Position numbers and translations under genes: made by a program. This document shows positions 1 through 7,091 of a stretch of DNA of 64,000 nucleotides, one piece after another (within the stretch, counting starts at the first letter, position 1; every line of letters begins with the position of its first letter). Under the pieces are notes generated by a model that saw only the letters and a program-made list of their open reading frames with translations, searched no databases and was not told the DNA's origin. This stretch comes from an uncultured Marinobacter sp. (lineage in GTDB: Bacteria > Pseudomonadota > Gammaproteobacteria > Pseudomonadales > Oleiphilaceae), in the NCBI RefSeq assembly GCF_913055835.1, contig NZ_CAJXKQ010000003.1, forward strand, positions 1 through 64,000, read 5' to 3'.

Positions 1-551
1 TTCTGGTCATCAGACACCTCGTTTATGGTGGCGATATTACCACCTACGTTGGTGTCCGGAATCATTGAACCACTACAGGGATAGATTTCACACCGTACTT
101 AAAGATCCTTCTGACGCCGTACAATAACGTGCGGATTGCGGATCGACTTGTCGTCCTAACGGACGGTGATCAGCAGACTACTAAATCAAAGTTTTCTTCG
201 TCTCCTGGGTTAAGGAGGAAATGGGCGCTTATAAAACATGGAATTAAGCTGAGAGCGAGCGAGGCCTTGCAGGTTCAAATAAATACGTTTTCGCTCGAAA
301 CAGAACTCGTAAGGGCCGGAAATAAAGACATTCTGAAACAAGTCTATCTCTCTTTCCATCCCAGGTCCGAAAAGAAATGGGAGGAAGCTGTGGGGAAAGA
401 GGGCAGGGAACAAGCCAAGGAAATTCAAAGTCTATTTGATGACACCCCCAAAGGGGATTTTGCCCAAGTTTTATCAGAGGAAATATTGGCGGCTGAAACC
501 TTTTGCGTGCCCGAATACCTTCGCAAAGCGATTGAGGCTATAGCAGAATGA
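1..551 (+). pseudogene. C-terminal TOPRIM part of an OLD-family (GajA-like) nuclease, frame broken, 5' end outside window
   Basis: From position 69 the frame is open to the TGA at 549-551. It reads GIDFTPYLKIL and then RLVVLTDGD, the acidic DxD motif of a TOPRIM nuclease domain as found after the ATPase domain of OLD/GajA proteins. An in-frame TGA lies at 66-68. The same frame before it (YGGDITTYVGV) also looks like the family, and the +1 frame between about 63 and 80 reads EPLQG, so two small compensating indels could explain the break. An intact family member has several hundred residues, with an ABC-type ATPase first; that part would lie left of the window. A GTG at 129 could start a 140-residue remnant. 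The 3' end overlaps the helicase gene by 4 bp (ATGA). Whether the lesion is real or a sequencing error cannot be told from here. Confidence 0.5.
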
Positions 552-2293
552 CGAACACGCTGGACTTTAGCATCGAACAAAACGATATCGTAAACCATGA
601 GGGTTCTGCATTTGTTGAGGCTTGTCCAGGAGCGGGCAAGACTCGCGTTCTCATTGGACGAGCGTCCATGCTTCGAGAGAATGACAATCATACTCGCGGT
701 GTCGCGTTTCTTTCATTCACTAACGCTGCTGTCCACGAACTTGAGCATCGCCTTCGCGCGGGAGGTTTAATTCGTAGTCCTGTATTCCCCGACTTTATCG
801 GAACCTTCGACAGCTTCCTTTGGCATCACCTGGTTGCGCCATTTGGAGTGAAGGGCAGCCAGGAGCAGCCAAGCCTGATCCCTGATTTGGACGACGTCCT
901 GGTTGCCCCTTTCCCAAAGGCCCAGCCGCTGCCACTTTCTTGCTTCTGTCCGTCAGCTGGAGAGATCATAGGTGCAGCCGCTGGAAGCCAAGGTTTCAAT
1001 ATTGCTCAAAAAAAAAGCACTATAATCAAAGCCTATGAGACCACTGCTGCGAGGATAAGGGAACGACATTCTAGTCAAGCATTATTAAGCTATAACAGTG
1101 CTCGCCGAGAGGCGTTAGAGCGAATTCAGGATTCGTTAACTGGTCCCGTAATCGGAGCTGCTCTGCAATGCAGATTCCGCGAAATAATCGTTGATGAAGC
1201 ACAAGATTGTAATCCAGATGACCTGATGATTATTTCTTGGCTGAAGTCTTTTGGTATTCCTTTAAAGGTTATGTGTGACCCTCACCAAGCCATATACCGG
1301 TTTCGCGGAGGAGTTACAGATCACCTCCTTGAATTTTCCGAAGAATTCTCGGTCTCTGACCGCAAACAACTAACCGGCAATTTCCGCTCATCGCCTAACG
1401 TGTGTAAAGCAACGGTTCAGTTTCAGGCTAAAGCGACACGAGGTCAATCCAGCAATCCCCTAGGCCCTTTGAGAGAGGATCAGACACCGGTTTTAATTCT
1501 GTCTTACAGCGGCAAATCAGTCCCTTCTTCAATTGGAGATAGATATGTAAGTCACCTGCAGCAGAAGGGGATGGAGACCCGTTACGGTATAGTCATCGCA
1601 GCAACAAAAGCGAGTGCTCATGCTGCCGTAGGCAATTCAAAACCAGTTAAAAAAAGAGACAAGGTAGTTTGTCTCGCTGAGGCAGTCGTAGGTTTCCGCT
1701 TAGCTACGACTTTTCACGAATCGAAAGCAATTTTACAAGAAGTGCACCAGATCGTATTGGAGCTTGAAGGTAAACTCGCGGATATTTCCTATCACGAATA
1801 CGTTAAGGCATCAGAAATCGACGAAATCTCTTGGCGTCCAAGAATTCTTCGCTTACTTGAAGGCTTACAATTTAATCCGAGGATACATCTGGACGCCCGA
1901 TCTTGGCATGGTCATATAAAGAGTTATCTATCGAGTGAAATAGAGATCGAAGATGGGGTTTCCATTTCACAAAAATTGAGATGGAACGCAGAACTCGATT
2001 CAGTATTGAGAACGCCACAAGAAAAAGATGTTAAGGCAAAAACGATTCATTCTGTCAAAGGAAAGGAGTTTCCTTCAGTTTGTGTTGTAACCACAGCTCA
2101 GACGTTGAAGGGGATTTTGGACTTTTTAGAAAATGGAGAGCCGAGAAATAAGTCCGAAGAAGCTCGTAAATTGTATGTTGCTGTTTCTAGGGCACAAAAA
2201 TTTCTAGTGATTGCAGCTCCGAAGAGTCAGGCCACAAGGTTGAAGCAACACCTCGGGCAATCAGGTACAGAGGTCGATTTTGAAGAAGTCTGA
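548..2293 (+). CDS. gajB: UvrD/Rep-like superfamily 1 helicase (GajB-like)
   Basis: A 581-residue SF1 helicase with the expected motifs in order: Walker A ACPGAGKT (about residues 25-32), motif Ia FLSFTNAA, motif Ib GTFDSF, Walker B VDEAQD (about 215-220), motif III DPHQAIYRFRGG, motif IV LTGNFRSS, motif V KTIHSVKGKEF and motif VI YVAVSRAQK. It is shorter than UvrD or RecB, as Gabija GajB proteins are. Its ATG overlaps the stop of the upstream TOPRIM gene, implying translational coupling. In Gabija, GajA is a sequence-specific nicking nuclease controlled by nucleotide levels and GajB is thought to sense DNA ends and use nucleotides. The gene is visibly more AT-rich than those after 2800, suggesting transfer. 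It could instead belong to another OLD-helicase pair; the family assignment is more certain than the system name. Confidence 0.7.
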   Translation: MTNTLDFSIEQNDIVNHEGSAFVEACPGAGKTRVLIGRASMLRENDNHTRGVAFLSFTNAAVHELEHRLRAGGLIRSPVFPDFIGTFDSFLWHHLVAPFGVKGSQEQPSLIPDLDDVLVAPFPKAQPLPLSCFCPSAGEIIGAAAGSQGFNIAQKKSTIIKAYETTAARIRERHSSQALLSYNSARREALERIQDSLTGPVIGAALQCRFREIIVDEAQDCNPDDLMIISWLKSFGIPLKVMCDPHQAIYRFRGGVTDHLLEFSEEFSVSDRKQLTGNFRSSPNVCKATVQFQAKATRGQSSNPLGPLREDQTPVLILSYSGKSVPSSIGDRYVSHLQQKGMETRYGIVIAATKASAHAAVGNSKPVKKRDKVVCLAEAVVGFRLATTFHESKAILQEVHQIVLELEGKLADISYHEYVKASEIDEISWRPRILRLLEGLQFNPRIHLDARSWHGHIKSYLSSEIEIEDGVSISQKLRWNAELDSVLRTPQEKDVKAKTIHSVKGKEFPSVCVVTTAQTLKGILDFLENGEPRNKSEEARKLYVAVSRAQKFLVIAAPKSQATRLKQHLGQSGTEVDFEEV

Positions 2294-2823
2294 AACAGTA
2301 GAGCTGACGGATCTTCGCTTACAAGCATGCTATTCGAAATTATATTCAGGTCCAGACCTTGCCATTCCACATCCATAATTTTATTGAGTCAGCGTTACAA
2401 CGAGCTTGAGAATAAGACTTGGCATTACCAACCGGCGCTTATTTTTTCAGACGGCTCGCTAAGTAACCACAGTAATTCCATAGAGCGATCCCCATTCAAG
2501 CGCAAAGGGGCTCCACGCATCCTCAGTCTTGAACATCCGAAAAGTATTACTGAAAGAAATCACGAAAACACCAGAGAATCATAGCTATAGGCGAGTGGAC
2601 GACGAATTTAGTACTTCCTGTGAAAATTTAGCACTTGTTGTGGTGATTCTTTAGCACTTTCTGTGGTCGTCCAAATTGAACCGAATGATTGACCTTTGAG
2701 CAAAGAATACTGCGCATAATGTATATTATGTTAAATCCGGCATAGACACACTCAAGTTCAATCCCATAAAGTCGTTACACTCCAAACGCCCAACTCACCC
2801 ATCCGGCTCTCAGGTGTTTTCCA
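2294..2823. other. Intergenic region of about 530 bp at the edge of the AT-rich island
   Basis: No convincing gene. An 85-codon open frame at 2327-2584 has no ribosome binding site, no recognisable domain and looks like chance. The right half holds three direct repeats (2607-2665). Base composition changes from AT-rich to GC-rich across this stretch, so a recombination boundary probably lies here. No integrase, transposase or tRNA is visible. Confidence 0.6.
2607..2665 (+). repeat. Three direct 16-bp repeats
   Basis: Copies at 2607-2622 (TTTAGTACTTCCTGTG), 2627-2642 (TTTAGCACTTGTTGTG) and 2650-2665 (TTTAGCACTTTCTGTG), starting 20 and 23 bp apart, about two DNA turns. Helically phased short repeats are typical of transposase binding arrays at the ends of IS21- or Tn7-type elements, or of an operator array. 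No transposase is seen, so this may be the end of a decayed or trans-mobilised element. The function is inferred; the repeats are directly visible. Confidence 0.6.
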
Positions 2824-3660
2824 ATGAAGTGGTTCCGGTTGTCTCTGGTTTCCGTATTGCTCTGTTCTGTGGCAGCCGTTCATGCCGCGGCGGATCAGGA
2901 AACTATTCGGATCACCACGGGCCACTGGCCTCCATATATTGATGAGGAGCGTCCGGGTGGCGGCTTTCTGGCGCAGATTATCCGTGAGGCTTTCGCCGCC
3001 GAGGACATTCAGGTGGAGTTTTCGTTTTTCCCCTGGTCCCGGGCGCTTGCTTTGGTCAAATCCCGGGAGTACCAGGCTTCGGCTGTCTGGTCATGCACTG
3101 CCGACCGGAAACGCGAATTTCTCTATTCCGCGCCGATTCTGCCCTATCAGTATGTGTTTTATCATCGCCGGGAGATGCCATTTGATTGGGATTCCCTGTC
3201 AGATCTGGCGGGCATGAATGTGGGGCTTACCCAGGATTACAGCTATGGGGAGACGCTCAGCGGTGCCATCGAGAGTGGACTGGTAGACGCCGACGTCACC
3301 ACTTCCGATCTGGCCAACTTTCGAAAGCTCCTGCTTGAGCGCATTGATCTGTTTCCGATGGATCCGGTGGTTGGTGAAGCAATGATCGCCGAACAGCTCG
3401 GGCCGACCGCCAGGGACAGATTGGAATTCCATCCCCATCCCTTGAGGAGTGCTCTCTATCATCTCCCGTTTTCGCGGGATGATCCCGAGGCGGGTCGACT
3501 CAAGCGGGCTTTCGATCGTGGCCTGGCAAAACTGCGTGAGAGCGGTCGCTACCGGGAGATCATCCAGAATGCCCTGGAAGCTCACAGTTCCTCGGCGGCG
3601 GCCGCAATATTGGAAGAAAAGCTGGTGAACTGGGATGAGAATCCGGGTTCCTGTGGCTAG
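2824..3660 (+). CDS. Periplasmic solute-binding protein, family 3 (amino-acid type)
   Basis: 278 residues with a clear signal peptide (MKWFRLSLVSVLLCSVAAVHA, cut near residue 22). The mature protein begins ETIRITTGHWPPYIDE and continues with GGGFLAQIIREAF and FFPWSRAL, the usual layout of the extracellular solute-binding family 3. Proteins of this kind bind polar amino acids or small organic ligands in the periplasm. No ABC permease or ATPase gene is next to it, so it is an orphan; it may act as a ligand sensor or work with a transporter elsewhere. The substrate cannot be told. Its stop overlaps the convergent gene by 4 bp. Confidence 0.8.
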   Translation: MKWFRLSLVSVLLCSVAAVHAAADQETIRITTGHWPPYIDEERPGGGFLAQIIREAFAAEDIQVEFSFFPWSRALALVKSREYQASAVWSCTADRKREFLYSAPILPYQYVFYHRREMPFDWDSLSDLAGMNVGLTQDYSYGETLSGAIESGLVDADVTTSDLANFRKLLLERIDLFPMDPVVGEAMIAEQLGPTARDRLEFHPHPLRSALYHLPFSRDDPEAGRLKRAFDRGLAKLRESGRYREIIQNALEAHSSSAAAAILEEKLVNWDENPGSCG

Positions 3661-4286
3661 GAATCCGTGTCGGTTTCCTCAACCACATTCTCCACGTGGC
3701 TCTTTGCCAGCTCTTCCAGGGTCATGTATTCACATTCCTTTTCGGCCTTAAACGAGTCCGCGGAATCAATAAGAATATTGTCATCGCGCATAAATCGGCG
3801 CCCCAGCAGCGCCGGATAGGAAAACTTGCCGCGGTCTGTCAGTGAAAACTGCGTGGTATGTGTGGTTCCGGCAATGCAGAAATCCATCATCACCACGTAG
3901 CGCTTTTGGGATGGCGCACCTTTGCGTTTGATCAAAACGGTTCGCTCAACCGGTCTTTCAAATTCGAGGATCACATCTTCATGGTCCAGCTCGCCTTGTG
4001 TAGGTTGATCCTCATGGTCACCAAGCGGGATCTGGAAGCTGACCCATTCCTCGCCGTCGCGCTCAAAGCCCTCAATGTTTACCGCGTGCAGAGACGACGT
4101 TTTGGCGCCTGTATCGAGTCGCGCCTTCAGCCTCAGGTTGGTATCTTTCATGACTACCCATTCAACATAGCCAAGGGTTTCCGGCGGTCGCTGCTGATTA
4201 TTGTTGGCATCGGTCTCTGCGGAAACCACCATCGCAGACGGCAAAACCAGTGCCGCAGCCAACAACGCCATCTTAACAAACCTCAT
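3657..4286 (-). CDS. Secreted RimK-type retropepsin-like protein (putative ATP-dependent zinc protease family)
   Basis: 209 residues with a signal peptide (ends near SAMVVSAE). The body has RLDTGAKTSSLHA, the DTGA aspartic-protease-like motif of the RimK-associated family formerly called ATP-dependent zinc proteases, followed by FERDGEEWVSFQIP and a late LLGRRFM segment. Retropepsin fold and a hydrolase role are known or proposed for the family; activity here is inferred. A strong GGAGG site lies within the end of the upstream acpH gene, and the start overlaps the acpH stop (ATGA), so the two are translationally coupled. The signal peptide suggests a periplasmic form, unlike cytoplasmic members found beside rimK. 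Confidence 0.75.
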   Translation of the reverse strand: MRFVKMALLAAALVLPSAMVVSAETDANNNQQRPPETLGYVEWVVMKDTNLRLKARLDTGAKTSSLHAVNIEGFERDGEEWVSFQIPLGDHEDQPTQGELDHEDVILEFERPVERTVLIKRKGAPSQKRYVVMMDFCIAGTTHTTQFSLTDRGKFSYPALLGRRFMRDDNILIDSADSFKAEKECEYMTLEELAKSHVENVVEETDTDS

Positions 4287-4858
4287 TCAATACCTCCTGC
4301 AAATACCTGTAAATCCGGGAAAAACGATAAAAATCTGTGCTCAAGCTCCTCATGGTTTGCACGAATTTCTGTAATCATGCCGGCGAATTCGTTCCTGAAG
4401 CGTATGCGCCCTGCAACCCGATCCAGTGCGTAGCCGATGTTCTCGAGGTCTTTGTAGGCTCCGAACCAGTCGTTCCACACCATCCTTCGGGTCACCCGGG
4501 CCATTTTTTCCGGCATCAGATGTTCTTTTTTCTGAAGTTCGTCATAGATACGGCCAATAAAGGCCTCACGTTCAATGTCGCTGAACCGGCTCCAGTGCTT
4601 GAGCAAAAAATGATCGTAGAGAATATCGAGTGCAACGCCGGCGAATCGTCGCCGTTGAGTAGAGAACACCTGCTTGCTGGCCAGCACGTCGGGGTGCTGG
4701 TCGGTGAAGCTGTCAACGGCGCGGTGGTGGCGAACGCCCTGCTTCACTGCATCCGGGAGTGCCGAGAGATCGACACCCCGGGTAAAGTCACCGAGGATGC
4801 TTCCCACCCTTGCTTCGGGTGAGTCCGGCGCGAGAAATACATGGGCCAGATGGTTCAA
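4283..4858 (-). CDS. acpH: Acyl carrier protein phosphodiesterase (AcpH, DUF479)
   Basis: 191 residues, the usual size for AcpH. It begins MNHLAHVFLAPDSPEARVG and contains GDFTRGVDLSALP, VRHHRAVDSFTDQHP and FAGVALDILYDHFL, the His/Asp-rich motifs of the HD-like acyl-carrier-protein hydrolase family. The enzyme removes 4'-phosphopantetheine from holo-ACP to give apo-ACP. It is the first gene of a two-gene unit with the retropepsin-like gene downstream. Confidence 0.85.
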   Translation of the reverse strand: MNHLAHVFLAPDSPEARVGSILGDFTRGVDLSALPDAVKQGVRHHRAVDSFTDQHPDVLASKQVFSTQRRRFAGVALDILYDHFLLKHWSRFSDIEREAFIGRIYDELQKKEHLMPEKMARVTRRMVWNDWFGAYKDLENIGYALDRVAGRIRFRNEFAGMITEIRANHEELEHRFLSFFPDLQVFAGGIE

Positions 4859-4881
4859 ACAGTCTCCCCGGTGGCCTGGTT

Positions 4882-5424
4882 TCAGAAATTGAATTGAATG
4901 CCGACGCCCAGACCATCGATTTCGGCATCACCATCTTCATAGTAACGCATGTATTCAAGGTTGCCGGACAGGTTGGGCGCAAACTCCATATTCATGCCGA
5001 TGCCATAGGACACATCCGTTTCGTCCTCCGTCGCTGTTCCCAGGACGGACGAAGCCTCGATTTCGACTCTGGTAAAGCCGAGGATAGCGTACGGCGTAAT
5101 CGGCGATTCGTTGGCCAGATTAAACGTGGCGTAGCCTCCGAAGAAGTTATCCAGTGAATAGTCGACCCCGCCGATGCGCTCATCGTCCACTCCGAAACCA
5201 CCCCGGGCTTCAATTCCCAGGTACGGCGTCGCCATCGCACCAACCTTGGCAGAAAGGGTGCCTACATCGGCGTCTGCGTTACCGCTTTCGAGATTCACAA
5301 AGGTGTAGTTCAGGCCTGTGTAAAGACCGCCAACGCCAGATTTGTACATGTCCTGAGCAGAAGTTGTCCCTGCAGCAGCCAGGCCGGTAGCAAAAACAAC
5401 GGCAATCGAACGTGCGTGTTTCAT
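4882..5424 (-). CDS. Outer-membrane beta-barrel protein (porin-like)
   Basis: 180 residues with a signal peptide (MKHARSIAVVFATGLAAAG, cut after TSAQ). The mature part alternates aromatic and small residues in short strands (GLYTGLNYTFVNLE, FFGGYATFNLA, GIGMNMEFAP) and ends in phenylalanine (GVGIQFNF), as expected for a BamA-inserted barrel of about eight strands. It resembles small OmpA/OmpW-like barrels without a peptidoglycan-binding domain. The ATG is preceded by AAGGAGAT, a strong ribosome binding site. Precise role unknown. Confidence 0.75.
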   Translation of the reverse strand: MKHARSIAVVFATGLAAAGTTSAQDMYKSGVGGLYTGLNYTFVNLESGNADADVGTLSAKVGAMATPYLGIEARGGFGVDDERIGGVDYSLDNFFGGYATFNLANESPITPYAILGFTRVEIEASSVLGTATEDETDVSYGIGMNMEFAPNLSGNLEYMRYYEDGDAEIDGLGVGIQFNF

Positions 5425-5570
5425 CTTGGTATCTCCTTAACCGAATCATTCGGTGTACATCGCTGAACTTGCATCAGGCTCACGAAATTTTCCATGAGAA
5501 AGATCCGCATTTACGTGTTATTTACACCGATTTAATTCGCCGGTAATTTCAGCATTCACGGGGTGTTACC

Positions 5571-7088
5571 TTGCGGAAGCCCCAACCCACAGGTATTCTG
5601 ACGCCGTCTCCCGCTATAAGCTGGCTCGAGCATCCATTGAGAAATCTCTACCCCGTTATTTTTATTGTCAGCGTCATGTTCGTGCTTTTGAGCATCTTCA
5701 TGACACTGCCTGTCATTTTGCTTGCGGGCTCCGAAACGCCGAATGCCATGGCGTTTGCGGAATCGGCCGCTATTGTCTGTGGCCTGGGAATCCTCGGGAT
5801 GGCCGCTACCTACAGCAAACCACGGGATCTGAAGCCCCGTTACATGTTTGTGCTTACGGTATCGTCCTGGTTCATCATTGCGCTCTTTTCGTCTCTTCCT
5901 TTCTACCTCAGCGACCTTGGAATTTCCGCCGCTGACGCTTTCTTCGAAGGCACGTCGGGTATCACAACCACGGGCGCAACCGTCCTCAGTGGCCTGGACG
6001 ACATGGATCGGGATCTGCTGATCTGGCGATCGATTCTGCAATGGATCGGAGGCATCGGGATCATCGGTATGTTCGTTGCGGTGCTTCCGTTTCTTCGCGT
6101 CGGTGGTATGCGCTTGTTCGCCACAGAGTCCTCCGAGTGGACGGATAAAGCGCTGCCGAGAATGAAAACCCTCAGCCGTGGCCTACTTGTGGTTTATCTG
6201 GTGTTCTCGGTCATAGCGGTGGTTACCTACTACTTCTCCGGCATGACGCTCTTCGATGCCTTTAACCATGGTCTCACCAGCATTGCCACCGGCGGCTTCT
6301 CCACGTCGGATCTTTCCATGGGCAAGTTCAATGATCTGATCCTCATGGAAGCCACGCTGTTCATGATTATCGGCAGCCTGCCCTTTTTCCTTTTTGTACG
6401 CGAGATGCACGGCCAGCACGGTGTCCTGTTCAGAGACCAGCAGGTTCGGCTGTTCCTGGCAATCCTGTTCTTCGTGCCCCTGCTGCTGACGCTCTATCGC
6501 TGGATGGTGTCACCCGTACCCTTTGACCCCATTCACAACTACGCGGCCACCCTGTTTAACGTAACCTCCGTGGTGACCACCACGGGGTATGCGTCCGAGG
6601 ATTATTCAGCCTGGGGCCCGCTGGCGTTTGTCCTGTTCTTCTTCCTCATGTTCGTGGGCGGCTGTTCCGGTTCCACCGCCGGCGGCATGAAGATTTTCCG
6701 GTTCCAGCTTTCTCTGATCATTCTGCGGGAACAGTTGATGCGACTCCTGCACCCCCGTGCCGTGCTTACCCGGAACTATAATGGTCGGGCAGTGAGCGAT
6801 GAGATCATCTCATCCATGATTGCCTATACCTTTATTTTCCTGCTCTGCCTCCTCTTGATCACAGTGGCCCTGGCTGCAATGCAGCTGGATTTTGTGACAG
6901 CCCTGTCAGGCGCCCTCACCTCGCTGACCAATGTGGGGCCGGGGCTGGGTGACATTATTGGTCCGGCAGGCAACTTCGGGCCTCTGCCCGATGCTGCCAA
7001 ATGGGTGCTGTCGGTGGGCATGCTGATGGGGCGCCTTGAGATCCTGAGCGTTGTAATCGTACTTTCGCCGGCGTTCTGGCGGAGCTGA
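5571..7088 (+). CDS. trkH: Trk-type potassium uptake protein TrkH
   Basis: 505 residues, about ten to twelve membrane helices. The four pore loops of the SKT family are visible: GTSGITTTGATVLSG, HGLTSIATGGFSTSD, NVTSVVTTTGYASED and ALTSLTNVGPGLGD, each with the filter glycine. The C-terminus LMGRLEILSVVIVLSPAFWRS is typical of TrkH. It carries potassium inward at the inner membrane, normally with the NAD-binding subunit TrkA, which is not in this window. The start is a TTG at 5571 with a weak upstream site; no better start precedes the conserved N-terminus. Convergent with the glucan phosphorylase gene 3 bp away. Confidence 0.9.
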   Translation: MRKPQPTGILTPSPAISWLEHPLRNLYPVIFIVSVMFVLLSIFMTLPVILLAGSETPNAMAFAESAAIVCGLGILGMAATYSKPRDLKPRYMFVLTVSSWFIIALFSSLPFYLSDLGISAADAFFEGTSGITTTGATVLSGLDDMDRDLLIWRSILQWIGGIGIIGMFVAVLPFLRVGGMRLFATESSEWTDKALPRMKTLSRGLLVVYLVFSVIAVVTYYFSGMTLFDAFNHGLTSIATGGFSTSDLSMGKFNDLILMEATLFMIIGSLPFFLFVREMHGQHGVLFRDQQVRLFLAILFFVPLLLTLYRWMVSPVPFDPIHNYAATLFNVTSVVTTTGYASEDYSAWGPLAFVLFFFLMFVGGCSGSTAGGMKIFRFQLSLIILREQLMRLLHPRAVLTRNYNGRAVSDEIISSMIAYTFIFLLCLLLITVALAAMQLDFVTALSGALTSLTNVGPGLGDIIGPAGNFGPLPDAAKWVLSVGMLMGRLEILSVVIVLSPAFWRS

Positions 7089-7091
7089 GGA

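Noticed and set aside
2327-2584. 85-codon open frame after the helicase gene
   Set aside because: No ribosome binding site, no domain, AT-rich composition makes a chance frame likely.
2689-2720. Promoter for the solute-binding gene at 2824
   Set aside because: TTGACC and CATAAT are separated by 20 bp, too far for a confident call.
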